This document shows positions 28,228 through 37,254 of a stretch of DNA of 64,000 nucleotides, piece by piece. The DNA lies in contig NZ_BMYF01000007.1 of assembly GCF_014652135.1 (NCBI RefSeq), positions 62,001-126,000 on the forward strand. The letters run 5' to 3'. The position numbers and the translations under genes are program-made. The notes beneath the pieces were generated by a model. It ran no database searches. It was not told where the DNA came from and saw only the letters and a list, made by a program, of their open reading frames with translations. Numbering within the stretch: position 1 is the first letter of the stretch; each line of letters begins with the position of its first letter. The DNA comes from Mongoliitalea lutea (lineage in GTDB: Bacteria; Bacteroidota; Bacteroidia; Cytophagales; Cyclobacteriaceae).

Positions 28228-29796
28228 TTACGAACCCTTTCTTTTTCTTCCTTGAGTTGATGGAGCAGCAGTAGCTGCGTCTTCAACTTGAAACTGATAG
28301 GAATCTTCCGCAAGAATCTGCTGGGAGCCTTGATCGAAAATGATATTCCGATAATAAAGTGGAAGCAAAAACTCTCCATCTTCATTTAGAATTCCAAACT
28401 TATCTCCTTGCCTGGCAATTATCCGATCAAACTCTTCTCTTCTAATCTCCTGAAAGGCCGTCTCTGCGATAACTTTCCCTGATGGTGCTAGCAATCCAAG
28501 CAAGCCGTCTCGCTCTGTTAGGTAATAATTGCCTTCGGTTGGAAATATTCTATCAAACCCATGCTCAAATAACAGCTGTCCATTACTATCCAAGAGGTTA
28601 AATAGACCTTGATCCTGCACAATCGCAACTCCTTGGACAAAGCCTTGACCTTGATCAAATCGAAAATCCGTTAACGTTTCTCCTTGGGCATTAATAAACG
28701 CCCATCTACTTCCAGAGCGTACAGCTGCCTTCCCTTGATTAAACTGCCCTGCCTGATCGTAGGAGGGCTGAACTACCCATCGCCCTTGTTTGTCTATAAA
28801 GCCTACTTTGCCACTTTTATATGCAGGGTATAGCCCTTCTGAACCGGGAAGTATTTTATCAACCTGCGAAACTGGGCTGACCTCCCAACCTTTTGGTCCT
28901 AAAAGCCCGATTTTAGCATCTCTTAAGCGCACATTGTAATGCTTCTCTCCTACGCTTGTTACTTCCTCCATGCCCACTTGATCTAAAAGAATCCCATCAT
29001 AATTCATGACTCTTCTAAGCTTACCGTGGATGTATTCCAATATCACATCATTTTCTACTGTAATCTTGTGGTAAGAAGTGTAACGAATATCTGCTTTTCC
29101 TTCCCTGCCTCTTATCAGCATGTATTGATTACCGTCATAACCAAAAAAATAATCCCCGTTCAAATGCTCCAAACGATCAATTACAGGCTCTAATACATAA
29201 TCCCCCTCTCTATTGATCAATCCATACCCGGTGGGTTGCTGAACAAACAAGAAATTCTCATTGACTTGGGTGATATTTTGAAAGCTTCTATCAGGATTAC
29301 TCGATAAAGGCAAGAAGTACCCCTGGGAGTTTTTAGCAACCACTTGCCCATTTAAAGCCATAAATGCTTCCTCGAATACCCCAATCTGCTTAGTTTGCTT
29401 GGTCGCATGATCATATACAAAATACCGATTCCCTTTTTTTGCAAGTACTCTGGTGAAATAGGTTTGAATATCATCATAGGTAGTCGGGAAAACTTCAATT
29501 CCATACTCATGAAATGCTCCCATACCTTCATTCCCCTTGACTACGATCCATGGCTGATCGTAAGCAATCACCTGATTTGCTTTTAAGTCGAAATAGGGCT
29601 TGTACTCTCTACTCAATAATTTCAACTCATTGTTGACTGTACTGATGCGTACTGCCTCTCCCAAAACATTGATTTGGTCGTATTCTACCCTGAACTTAAG
29701 CTTCAGGTCTTTATCAAAAACCTCGTATGTCTGAGCGTAAGAAACGAACACCGACGTCCACGCTAACAGCACCAATGATGCTTTTTTCAATCCCAT
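28228..29796 (-). CDS. Secreted WG-repeat protein
   Basis: 522 residues from the ATG at 29796, which gives a clean signal peptide MGLKKASLVLLAW..SYAQ; the earlier ATG at 29829 would put 11 residues before it. From about residue 190 on there are at least six WG-type beta repeats, e.g. GLINREGDYVLEPVIDR, VGFIDKQGRWVVQPSYDQA, WAFINAQGETL, GLLAPSGKVIAETAF and FGILNEDGEFLLPLYY. WG repeats form a beta structure for binding; the partner is unknown. A basic tail (GRKRKGS) ends the protein. Likely periplasmic. Confidence 0.85.
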   Translation of the reverse strand: MGLKKASLVLLAWTSVFVSYAQTYEVFDKDLKLKFRVEYDQINVLGEAVRISTVNNELKLLSREYKPYFDLKANQVIAYDQPWIVVKGNEGMGAFHEYGIEVFPTTYDDIQTYFTRVLAKKGNRYFVYDHATKQTKQIGVFEEAFMALNGQVVAKNSQGYFLPLSSNPDRSFQNITQVNENFLFVQQPTGYGLINREGDYVLEPVIDRLEHLNGDYFFGYDGNQYMLIRGREGKADIRYTSYHKITVENDVILEYIHGKLRRVMNYDGILLDQVGMEEVTSVGEKHYNVRLRDAKIGLLGPKGWEVSPVSQVDKILPGSEGLYPAYKSGKVGFIDKQGRWVVQPSYDQAGQFNQGKAAVRSGSRWAFINAQGETLTDFRFDQGQGFVQGVAIVQDQGLFNLLDSNGQLLFEHGFDRIFPTEGNYYLTERDGLLGLLAPSGKVIAETAFQEIRREEFDRIIARQGDKFGILNEDGEFLLPLYYRNIIFDQGSQQILAEDSYQFQVEDAATAAPSTQGRKRKGS

Positions 29797-29847
29797 AATT
29801 CCTATTCTGATTAAAAAGTAAAGAAACAAGATTGCCGTGGGATTTCA

Positions 29848-29874
29848 ATAAAAAAACTGGAGAAGCTCCAGTTT
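29848..29874 (-). terminator. hemA terminator overlapping the stop codon
   Basis: AAACTGGAG, a 3-base loop and CTCCAGTTT (29854-29874) form a perfect 9-bp stem; on the minus strand it is followed by a run of T. The hemA stop codon (29873-29875) is in the stem. Confidence 0.85.
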
Positions 29875-31144
29875 ATTTTTTCTCATCTGAGACTTTTTCC
29901 AAATCAAATAGATCTGTAATGATATCTATCATCTGATCAGCATCATCTCGTTGACATGCAGCTCTTAATTGTACCACAGGTACCTTTAAGATCTTTTGCA
30001 TCATGCTTTTTGTAACTTTCTCAATGATAGCAGCCTCTTTCTCGTCTACATTTTTCAGGTATCTAGACAACTCTTCTTGTCTGATTTGCTCTAAGGCATT
30101 TTTCAATTTATTGATGGTAGGGAATACCATCATTTCTTTTTTCCAATTGAAAAAGTCAGCAACAGACTCATCAATGATTTGTTCGACCATTGGGATAGCT
30201 GCCAAGCGCTTTTCTAAGGTAGCGGAAGCCTTGCTTCTAATATTATCAACATTGTACAACAATGCTCCTGGAACTTCTTCTATAGATGTTTCTATACTTC
30301 TAGGCACAGAAAGATCTACAAATAGCTTGTAACTAGGGATGTCCAAGGATTGAACCAATGCTTTGGTAATAAATGGCTCAGATTTCATGATAGAACATAC
30401 GATAACATCCGCCTCTTGCACATAATCAAAGCACTTGTCGAAAGGCACTACTTCAAAGCCTAATTCATCTGCCAAAGCCTTTGCTTTTTCAAAAGTCCTG
30501 TTGGTAATGGTAACTTTTGCTTCAGGAATATGCACCATATTTCTGGCAACATCTTCACCAATCTCTCCCACTCCTATAAGCAAAACTCTAGGTTGGTAAG
30601 TATTGGATGTAATCTCTTCAATCAATTCAACAGCAGCATATGAAACAGAAGCAGCACCATCACGGAAAGCTGTCTCTTGAACTACTCGCTTGCTTGTATA
30701 GAATACGGAATGCATCAAACGATGCAAGAAAGGTCCAGCCATGTCCAAATCCGCAGATAACTGATAAGCTTTCTTCACTTGACTTGCAATTTGCTGATCA
30801 CCTACTACCTGAGCTTCCAATCCCATAGACACTCTAAATAGATGATTAATAGAATCTTGATCATCGTTCATCACCTTAAAGTAATGCTGATATTCAATAA
30901 TATTAGTCAATCCCTTTTCTAAACCAATTAGTTTGATGATCTCAGTACTAAGATCCAATTCATGAGAATAGTAAACTTCTGTGCGGTTGCAGGTAGATAA
31001 AATCAAGGTGTCCTGAATACTGAAAAATTCTTTAAATTTTACCAAAAGTGAATGAATAGAACGTTCATCTAAAGCAATGACCTCTCTTATTTGAACAGGA
31101 GCACTCTTATGAGATAAACTTATAGCTCTAAACTTATTGGACAT
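29873..31144 (-). CDS. hemA: Glutamyl-tRNA reductase
   Basis: HemA reduces glutamyl-tRNA to glutamate-1-semialdehyde, the first step of C5 haem synthesis. The catalytic Cys is in LSTCNRTEVYY, the substrate domain has EAQVVGDQQI, the NADPH fold starts at VLLIGVGEIGEDVARN, and a dimerisation helix domain ends the protein. An ATG at 31162 exists, but the -7 box (31164-31171) lies against it, so the start is set to the next ATG (31144, MSNKFRAISLSHK), 423 residues, which agrees with the family. Confidence 0.93.
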   Translation of the reverse strand: MSNKFRAISLSHKSAPVQIREVIALDERSIHSLLVKFKEFFSIQDTLILSTCNRTEVYYSHELDLSTEIIKLIGLEKGLTNIIEYQHYFKVMNDDQDSINHLFRVSMGLEAQVVGDQQIASQVKKAYQLSADLDMAGPFLHRLMHSVFYTSKRVVQETAFRDGAASVSYAAVELIEEITSNTYQPRVLLIGVGEIGEDVARNMVHIPEAKVTITNRTFEKAKALADELGFEVVPFDKCFDYVQEADVIVCSIMKSEPFITKALVQSLDIPSYKLFVDLSVPRSIETSIEEVPGALLYNVDNIRSKASATLEKRLAAIPMVEQIIDESVADFFNWKKEMMVFPTINKLKNALEQIRQEELSRYLKNVDEKEAAIIEKVTKSMMQKILKVPVVQLRAACQRDDADQMIDIITDLFDLEKVSDEKK

Positions 31145-31163
31145 TTGATTAATTTTTAACATA

Positions 31164-31171
31164 CAAATTTA
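31164..31171 (-). promoter_or_regulatory. -7 promoter box of hemA
   Basis: On the minus strand this reads TAAATTTG (exact consensus) and ends 19 bases before the ATG at 31144. Confidence 0.6.
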
Positions 31172-31368
31172 TATCAGAAAGATGAGAGAGGAAAACCGAG
31201 AGTATTGTATTACACAATTTATAATTTGTCTAAATAATTATTCCTGTTCATAAATTCTGTTTTGAGATACAAAATTCGTGAAAATTGGAAAATTATTCCA
31301 ATTGTATTAACTTATGACTCATAGATACGAGCAATGATGGGTGATTGGATTTCCAACTTCTCAATTTT

Positions 31369-32052
31369 ATGAAAAACAAACTGCTTTTTTGGCTTAAAAC
31401 CTATCTAGGGTTTTCCAAACGGGAATCCCAAGGCTTTGTTTTAGTTTTGCCTATTTTAATAGCTCTTTACACAATTCCTAAAATTTACGACAATTATATC
31501 CTCCACTCAAGTGAAGCGGATTACCTAGTCTATCAAGGGACCGTCGACAGCCTTTTGAAGGCAGGATTTGTAATTTCTCCCATTAAAACTACAGAGCCCG
31601 GACAAGACAGCAGTAGAAAATCAACCTCGTCTCCTAGGCTAAGAACAGCTACTCTAAATAAACTTGATTTTAATGAAGCCGACTCTATAGTCCTGCAAAT
31701 AGTACCCGGAATAGGTCAAACAATGGCGGGAAGAATTGTTAAATTCAGAGAAGGACTTGGCGGCATGTGGGAAAAAGAGCAACTCTTGGATGTATTTGGT
31801 ATGAGCCCAGAAGTGATGGAGCGTGTTTTTGATTATTTTGAGTTTTCCCCAGGCATCTATCGAAAAGTAGCCATCAATGAATGGGATGCCTCTACCCTAG
31901 CCAATCATCCTTATATCACTTATGGTGCTGCTAAAGTAATTGTAGCCTACCGTACACAGCATGGCCCCTATCAGCAAGCAGAGGATTTGATGAAAGTGAA
32001 AATTTTCACAGAAGATTGGGTGGAGAAAGTGAAGCCTTACTTAGAATTCTAA
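31369..32052 (+). CDS. Helix-hairpin-helix (ComEA-like) membrane-anchored protein
   Basis: 227 residues from the ATG at 31369 (a TTG at 31345 is open but adds an unlikely leader). One hydrophobic segment (GFVLVLPILIALYTIP) near residue 30 anchors it. Two HhH units follow: LNKLDFNEADSIVLQIVPGIGQTMAGRIVKFRE (only key parts meant: the PGIG hairpin) and ASTLANHPYITYGAAKVIVAYR with the second hairpin. This is the ComEA layout, DNA binding outside the membrane, but competence is not proven. Its stop overlaps the convergent ABC gene by 4 bases. Confidence 0.78.
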   Translation: MKNKLLFWLKTYLGFSKRESQGFVLVLPILIALYTIPKIYDNYILHSSEADYLVYQGTVDSLLKAGFVISPIKTTEPGQDSSRKSTSSPRLRTATLNKLDFNEADSIVLQIVPGIGQTMAGRIVKFREGLGGMWEKEQLLDVFGMSPEVMERVFDYFEFSPGIYRKVAINEWDASTLANHPYITYGAAKVIVAYRTQHGPYQQAEDLMKVKIFTEDWVEKVKPYLEF

Positions 32053-33005
32053 GCAAAATTCAAAACAGCTTCTTCATCCCATTGCAAGAAAACAGCATCC
32101 CCTATAGCAAAGACTCTAGACTGATCCTCTAAACGCCACTGAACACCATCAGCTAACTCTACAAACAACTGATTATAGTGAATCAAGTATTGCACATCGG
32201 TGACTTTAACTTTCAGACCCTTTGTTTTGAATAAGCGCACTTCGGATGGCCGTATATAAGCGTCCTTAGTATTAGGAATTGGATTCAAATGACTGAATAA
32301 ATGCGCTGCATATTTATTGGCAGGAGACTTAAAAATCTCCGCAGCAGTCCCTCTCTGTATTAATTTTCCATTTTTTATCAGCGCCAGTTGGTCGGTCAAT
32401 TGCAAGGCATCATCCAAATCGTGAGTAACGAATACCACAGTCACACCCAACTCCCGAAACATAGTCTTCAACTCTACTAAAAGCTCTCTGCGCTGAATGG
32501 TATCCAAACTTGAAAAAGGCTCATCTAAGAGAATCAGTTCAGGCTCCAAACTTAGTGCCCGTCCAATGGCTACTTTTTGTTGTTGCCCTCCTGACAAGTT
32601 ACGGGGTAACTTATCCTTAAAGGATTCAAGCTTCAACAATTTCAAAAGAAATTTCACACGCTTTTCACGATAAGCTTTGTCATACAACAACAGGGGTCGT
32701 GCGATATTCTCCTCCACCGTAGCATTGGGATAAAGCTTATAATCCTGATACACCAACTGCACTTCATCATATCCCGGAACCAAGCGCTCCGAAGGATTAG
32801 CTATTTTTAAATCGCCCACATAGATTGCTCCTGCATCCTTGTTTTCCAAGCCCGCAATCATTTTCAAAAGGGTGGATTTCCCCGACCCACTTTCTCCAAT
32901 CAAGGCCAACAAGGCTGATTTTTCAACTGTTAAAGAAAAATCCTTGATAACGCCTTTCTGATTAGGGTAATCTTTTTTTACATGCTGGATTTTCAGAAAA
33001 CTCAT
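32049..33005 (-). CDS. Orphan ABC transporter ATP-binding protein with TOBE-like tail
   Basis: A 318-residue ATPase. Walker A GESGSGKST, Q-loop VYQDYKLYPNATV, signature LSGGQQQKVAIGRAL, Walker B LILLDEPFSSLD and the switch His in VTHDLDD are complete. The last ~80 residues (YIRPSEVRLF...) look like the TOBE domain of PotA/CysA-type importers of polyamines, sulfate or iron. No permease or binding protein is nearby, so its partner is encoded elsewhere or unknown. It overlaps the YjbR-like gene by 4 bases. Confidence 0.88.
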   Translation of the reverse strand: MSFLKIQHVKKDYPNQKGVIKDFSLTVEKSALLALIGESGSGKSTLLKMIAGLENKDAGAIYVGDLKIANPSERLVPGYDEVQLVYQDYKLYPNATVEENIARPLLLYDKAYREKRVKFLLKLLKLESFKDKLPRNLSGGQQQKVAIGRALSLEPELILLDEPFSSLDTIQRRELLVELKTMFRELGVTVVFVTHDLDDALQLTDQLALIKNGKLIQRGTAAEIFKSPANKYAAHLFSHLNPIPNTKDAYIRPSEVRLFKTKGLKVKVTDVQYLIHYNQLFVELADGVQWRLEDQSRVFAIGDAVFLQWDEEAVLNFA

Positions 33006-33355
33006 AGATTGAAAAGTTCTTGTTGGAGTTTCTTAGGTAGCGATTTTACGACTAGTTCATAGGAGTGGTCAACCAACTCTAAGATTTTTTTATCAGAGAC
33101 TGATTTATTAAAAAATACAGTATTCCAGTGTTTTTTACTCATATGATACCCTGGCACGATGTCTGAAAATTGCTCCCTAAGTGCAATCGCATATTCCGGT
33201 TCACATTTTAAATTAACGGATTCGAAAAGCTCAATATCAATGATTGCAAATATTTTACCTACCACTTTAAAACATAGCGTATTAGCATCGAAGGGAGTAT
33301 CTTCGGTAGCACCTTTTTTGCTGAGGCAATACTCTCTGAAATAAACTATATCCAA
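33002..33355 (-). CDS. MmcQ/YjbR family protein
   Basis: A 117-residue protein with the YjbR fold: FREYCLSKKGATEDTPFD at the start, NLKCEPEYAIALREQF, then PGYHMSKKHWNTVFF. These are often annotated as DNA-binding, without a proven function. The start is TTG (33355), the first start-type codon after an in-frame stop at 33362-33364. It sits between a small membrane protein gene and the ABC ATPase, all on one strand with overlaps. Confidence 0.82.
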   Translation of the reverse strand: MDIVYFREYCLSKKGATEDTPFDANTLCFKVVGKIFAIIDIELFESVNLKCEPEYAIALREQFSDIVPGYHMSKKHWNTVFFNKSVSDKKILELVDHSYELVVKSLPKKLQQELFNL

Positions 33356-33370
33356 TGGATTTTAAGCTAG

Positions 33371-33565
33371 TTACAAAATCACTTTTCGTATAAAGATAAT
33401 GATCAGGGCGCCTAAAAACATCAAAATAGAAATTTTATTAATTCCATGCATCATGCGAAGGTTGAAATTACTTGGCTTGGATGGATCCGGTTTTTGAAAC
33501 ATCCTGATAAAATAGTTGCCTACTTCTCCTAGTTTGAAAAACTCTTTCACTCTACTATTTGCCAT
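33371..33565 (-). CDS. Small membrane protein, probably DUF6728 family
   Basis: A 64-residue protein: a basic cytoplasmic start, PSKPSNFNLRMMHGINKIS as the most family-like stretch, and a single C-terminal hydrophobic segment (ILMFLGALIIIFI). I recall this pattern from a Bacteroidota-only family of unknown function, but the family number is from memory. It leads the operon with the YjbR-like and ABC genes (15-base gap). Confidence 0.65.
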   Translation of the reverse strand: MANSRVKEFFKLGEVGNYFIRMFQKPDPSKPSNFNLRMMHGINKISILMFLGALIIIFIRKVIL

Positions 33566-33747
33566 GGGATTATTGGTTTAATTTTTTTAAGAACAAATAC
33601 AAAACATACTTCTCAATAGTTATGTTTCACATGTGATATATTTCTTTTGGTACAAATGTACTATAAAAGATCAAGGGAAAATCAACCAAACACTTTTTTA
33701 GCTCATATGCTTATGGCTGTCAGATATGCAATGAATAACAACAAGCA

Positions 33748-34326
33748 ATGATTCAAACAGATAATTTTAAAAAAGTGGAAGTCAGTTCCCAACAGGACCT
33801 GAGAATTTGGCTTGAAAAACATCACCAAAAAGAAGAAAGTGTCTGGTTAGTAACCTTTAAAAAATCAGTTCCTGAAAAGTATGTATCTACTTCGGAAGTT
33901 TTGGACGAATTACTTTGTTATGGCTGGATTGATGGCATCCGAAGAAAGCTTGATGAAGATAGAACCATGCAATTAATATCACCCCGTAAAGCAGAACACT
34001 GGGCAAAAAGCTATAAAGATCGGGCGGCAAAGCTAATGGAAAATGGAAAAATGACCGAAGCAGGCATGAAATGTATAGAACTCTCCAAGCAAGCAGGGTT
34101 ATGGGATTTCATGGATGATGTGGACAAGTTAATTATACCAGAAGATTTGCTGAAGGGCTTAAATCAATATCAGGGAGCTGAAGAATTTTTCCATTCCATC
34201 AATGACTCCAGCAAGCGATTTGTCCTGAGATGGTTGAAACTAGCAAAAACCGAAAAAACTCGAAATACTAGAATACAACAACTCTCGGAACTCTCTGCCA
34301 AAAGAGAAAAACTCAAGGGGAGCTAA
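33748..34326 (+). CDS. YdeI/OmpD-associated family protein
   Basis: A 192-residue cytoplasmic protein. ELLCYGWIDGIRRKLDEDRTMQLISPRK and HWAKSYKDRAAKLMENGKMTEAG (key parts: the YGWIDG and W-S motifs) are characteristic of the bacteriocin-protection YdeI/OmpD family; the C-terminal helix FVLRWLKLAKTEKTRNTRI is also typical. Biochemical role unknown. No signal peptide. It stands alone and converges with ispG across a hairpin at 34351-34384. Confidence 0.85.
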   Translation: MIQTDNFKKVEVSSQQDLRIWLEKHHQKEESVWLVTFKKSVPEKYVSTSEVLDELLCYGWIDGIRRKLDEDRTMQLISPRKAEHWAKSYKDRAAKLMENGKMTEAGMKCIELSKQAGLWDFMDDVDKLIIPEDLLKGLNQYQGAEEFFHSINDSSKRFVLRWLKLAKTEKTRNTRIQQLSELSAKREKLKGS

Positions 34327-34350
34327 GGATGAGTTGGAAATGCCCAACGT

Positions 34351-34384
34351 AAAATACCTGCAAACAAATGTCCACAGGTATTTT
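34351..34384. terminator. Hairpin between convergent ydeI-like gene and ispG
   Basis: AAAATACCTG (34351-34360), a 14-base loop and CAGGTATTTT (34375-34384) form a perfect 10-bp stem with A and T ends; it could end both convergent transcripts. Confidence 0.55.
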
Positions 34385-34437
34385 AAATTTATTCATAATA
34401 TGTGTAGGATAAATCAAAAGCTTTTTCAAGTTTCTAT

Positions 34438-36417
34438 TTAAACCTCCGGCTCTATCCACATACCATCTTTTCGGATAATCTCAATCAATTCATCTACTGC
34501 TTTTTCGGAAGGAACAGATTTCTTCACCACTTCTTTTCCCTTGTAGAGGGTAATTTTTCCTTTTCCAGAACCCACATATCCATAATCCGCATCGGCCATT
34601 TCTCCCGGTCCATTGACAATACACCCCATGATTCCAATTTTTACTCCCTTTAAATGATCGGTACGCTTACGAATCATTGCTGTAGTTTCTTGTAAATCAA
34701 ATAAGGTTCTCCCACAAGAAGGACAGGAAATGTATTCGGTTTTGGACATTCGTGTTCTTGCTGCCTGTAATACTCCAAAGCTCACAGAATTATGCAATTT
34801 GATCTGAGCTTCTTTTTCAGCCCTCTCTACATCATTATAGGTATCCGCACTGATGAAAATCCCTTCGCCCAAACCATCAATCAGCAAACCTCCTACATCC
34901 GTAGCCGCATGCAACATGGTTTTGTCTTGAGGCTGTATAGCATACTGCACCTTCACGACTACAGGAGTCATCAAATGCGCTTCCATCATGCTCACAAATG
35001 CTCGACGAAGTGCAGGTAAGTTAGGGTCATTATCACTACTTAAGATAACTACAACATCCTTACGATTTTCCAAGACTGGGATAGCCGCCTCAACTTCAGT
35101 ATCCTTGATAGCTAAGAAATTTAATCCGTAATGGATTTCTTCCGCTTGTTTAAACTCTTCCAGTGAGAACAGTGGAAACTTGTTGGTTTTATCCTCTACA
35201 GACTGCCAAACAGCGTAATCTTGGATTTCCTTCATGCCATTTGGCAACATGAAAGGAATAGAACTTTTCCCCGAATACACATAATCAGCTCCCTGATCGT
35301 TCATTTTCCACTTATCCAATTCAGGTAGATAAAAATGTCCCACCGCCTTCATCTCCTTCTCAGTAATGTTTGGCATGATGGAAATATCCGTGATCACACG
35401 AGGAACATTTCCCCCTCCAAAATTGAATACCTCTACACTCTCACGCTTGTTGTATTCAAAAGGAGTAATTGGATAATTGACAATCGGCTTGATAACGGCA
35501 TGATTCCCTCTATCTAGGTAGCGATCCACTAATGCTTGAGCAACCGGAGGCTCAAATTCTGGATCTTCTGTCAAGGATACACGTACGGTATCTCCCAAAC
35601 CATCCTCCAACAATGCCCCGATACCTACAGCAGACTTGATTCGTCCATCTTCTCCATCTCCGGCTTCCGTCACACCCAAATGCAATGGATACGGCTTGAA
35701 TCCTCCTTCTTCTAACTTCTGCACCAACAAACGATAAGCCTGCACCATCACCTGAGTATTGGAAGACTTCATAGAAATGACGATATCATGGAAGTTTTCA
35801 TCCTCACAAATGCGTAAAAACTCCAAGGCAGATTCCACCATACCCAGCGGTGTATCACCATATCGGCTCATGATTCTATCCGACAAGGAACCATGGTTGG
35901 TACCGATACGCATTGCGGTACCATGTTCCTTGCATATTTTCACCAATGGCAAAAAGCGTTCACGGATCCTATCTAACTCCTCCTGATAGCTCTCATCCGT
36001 ATATTCAATGACTTCGAATTTCTTCTTATCCGCATAATTACCTGGATTGATACGTACCTTCTCAACTATCTTGGCCGCAATCTCAGCAGCATTTGGAGTA
36101 AAGTGAATATCGGCAACCAAGGGCGTTTGAAAGCCTCTTGCACGGAGCTCTTTTCTGATTTCACGAAGGTTTTCAGCCTCTTTGATGCTTGGGGCAGTAA
36201 TTCTGATCAATTGACAACCTGCCTCAATCATGCGAATACACTGCTCCACAGAGCCCATGGTATCCATGGTATCCACCGTTGTCATGGACTGAACCACGAT
36301 AGGATTGTCTCCCCCGATGACTACATCTCCCACTTTGACAGGAATGGTTTTTCTTCGCGAGTACTGCGTAAGGCTATTACAATACTTAATGCTTGCTAAA
36401 AGGTCCTTGGTGTGCAT
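34438..36417 (-). CDS. ispG: 4-hydroxy-3-methylbut-2-enyl diphosphate synthase (long form)
   Basis: IspG makes HMBPP from MEcPP in the MEP isoprenoid pathway with a [4Fe-4S] cluster. The N-terminal TIM barrel has VVQSMTTVDTMDT and ADIHFTPNAAEIAA; the C-terminal part has the cluster ligands in ISCPSCGRTLF and GIMGCIVNGPGEM. At 659 residues it is the long type with a middle insert of ~250 residues, usual in Bacteroidota, Chlamydiae and plants. It follows the SDR gene after 4 bases and is probably co-transcribed. Confidence 0.95.
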   Translation of the reverse strand: MHTKDLLASIKYCNSLTQYSRRKTIPVKVGDVVIGGDNPIVVQSMTTVDTMDTMGSVEQCIRMIEAGCQLIRITAPSIKEAENLREIRKELRARGFQTPLVADIHFTPNAAEIAAKIVEKVRINPGNYADKKKFEVIEYTDESYQEELDRIRERFLPLVKICKEHGTAMRIGTNHGSLSDRIMSRYGDTPLGMVESALEFLRICEDENFHDIVISMKSSNTQVMVQAYRLLVQKLEEGGFKPYPLHLGVTEAGDGEDGRIKSAVGIGALLEDGLGDTVRVSLTEDPEFEPPVAQALVDRYLDRGNHAVIKPIVNYPITPFEYNKRESVEVFNFGGGNVPRVITDISIMPNITEKEMKAVGHFYLPELDKWKMNDQGADYVYSGKSSIPFMLPNGMKEIQDYAVWQSVEDKTNKFPLFSLEEFKQAEEIHYGLNFLAIKDTEVEAAIPVLENRKDVVVILSSDNDPNLPALRRAFVSMMEAHLMTPVVVKVQYAIQPQDKTMLHAATDVGGLLIDGLGEGIFISADTYNDVERAEKEAQIKLHNSVSFGVLQAARTRMSKTEYISCPSCGRTLFDLQETTAMIRKRTDHLKGVKIGIMGCIVNGPGEMADADYGYVGSGKGKITLYKGKEVVKKSVPSEKAVDELIEIIRKDGMWIEPEV

Positions 36418-36421
36418 AGGT

Positions 36422-37126
36422 TTATATATCTCCTAATTGAGGTCTAATGATCATTTCTTCAACTACTGAATAAGCAGAAAGGTTATACGCCGCCCAAACA
36501 GCCTCTGCAACATCCTCTGCTTTCATAAATCGATCCACAGGCAACTCTACTCCTTCCCAACTAGCTGTGTAAGTAGCTCCGGGAAGAATAGAAGTCACTC
36601 GGATATTAAATTCTTTCAACTCTTGTCTGAGGCATTTGGTAAATCCTAACATGGCCCACTTCGATATGGCATAAGAGCCACCATTGGCATATGCAGTAAT
36701 TCCTGCAATGGATCCTATGGAAAAGATATGTCCAGACTTTCGAGTAATCATGTCTTCAGCAAATGCTCTAGTCAAATGATACGCAGAAAAAAGATTGGTC
36801 TGCATCATGAATTCCAGATTACCCTCCGGTTCATTATGAATAGACCCTGGTAAAAAAACGCCTGTGTTATTGACCAAAATATCCGGAGTAGTCAGTTCTT
36901 TGACTGCTGCTGCAAAAGCTTTCACCTCATCCATTTTAGATAAGTCAGCTTTCATCGTAAAAACCTGAATAGAAGGAAACTGAGCTAACAGTTCTTGTTT
37001 CATAGCTTCCAAACCTGCCGCATTTCGGGCGCAGGTGTAGATATCGTAACCCTCTCGGGCAAATCGCTCGACGATGGCGCGGCCAATACCTTTGGTACCA
37101 CCGGTAACGAGAATTGATTGAGGCAT
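36422..37126 (-). CDS. Short-chain dehydrogenase/reductase
   Basis: A 234-residue classical SDR: NAD(P) motif VTGGTKGIGRAI, NNTGVF (NNAG variant with Thr), the catalytic Ser in FSIGSIAGI, and YAISK with catalytic Tyr and Lys. Arg-Asn after beta2 (CARNAAG) suggests NADPH. Substrate unknown. It is the first gene before ispG with a 4-base gap, and has its own -7 box. Confidence 0.9.
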   Translation of the reverse strand: MPQSILVTGGTKGIGRAIVERFAREGYDIYTCARNAAGLEAMKQELLAQFPSIQVFTMKADLSKMDEVKAFAAAVKELTTPDILVNNTGVFLPGSIHNEPEGNLEFMMQTNLFSAYHLTRAFAEDMITRKSGHIFSIGSIAGITAYANGGSYAISKWAMLGFTKCLRQELKEFNIRVTSILPGATYTASWEGVELPVDRFMKAEDVAEAVWAAYNLSAYSVVEEMIIRPQLGDI

Positions 37127-37171
37127 TTGATTAGTGCTTTAATAGTTAGTATAACAACTATCTTCAGGAGA

Positions 37172-37179
37172 CAAAGTTA
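37172..37179 (-). promoter_or_regulatory. -7 promoter box of the SDR-ispG operon
   Basis: Reads TAACTTTG on the minus strand, an exact TAnnTTTG match, 45 bases before the SDR ATG. Confidence 0.55.
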
Positions 37180-37254
37180 CATTTTTTTAAAAACTTCCCA
37201 CATTTAAACGTTTATTTCCCCGCGCATCCCAAATCCATTCCTTAATTTTAGTCC

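Noticed and set aside
37242-37249. TAATTTTA as -7 box of the helicase gene
   Set aside because: One mismatch to the consensus and only 5 bases before the ATG, so it would need a leaderless or internal start; not supported.
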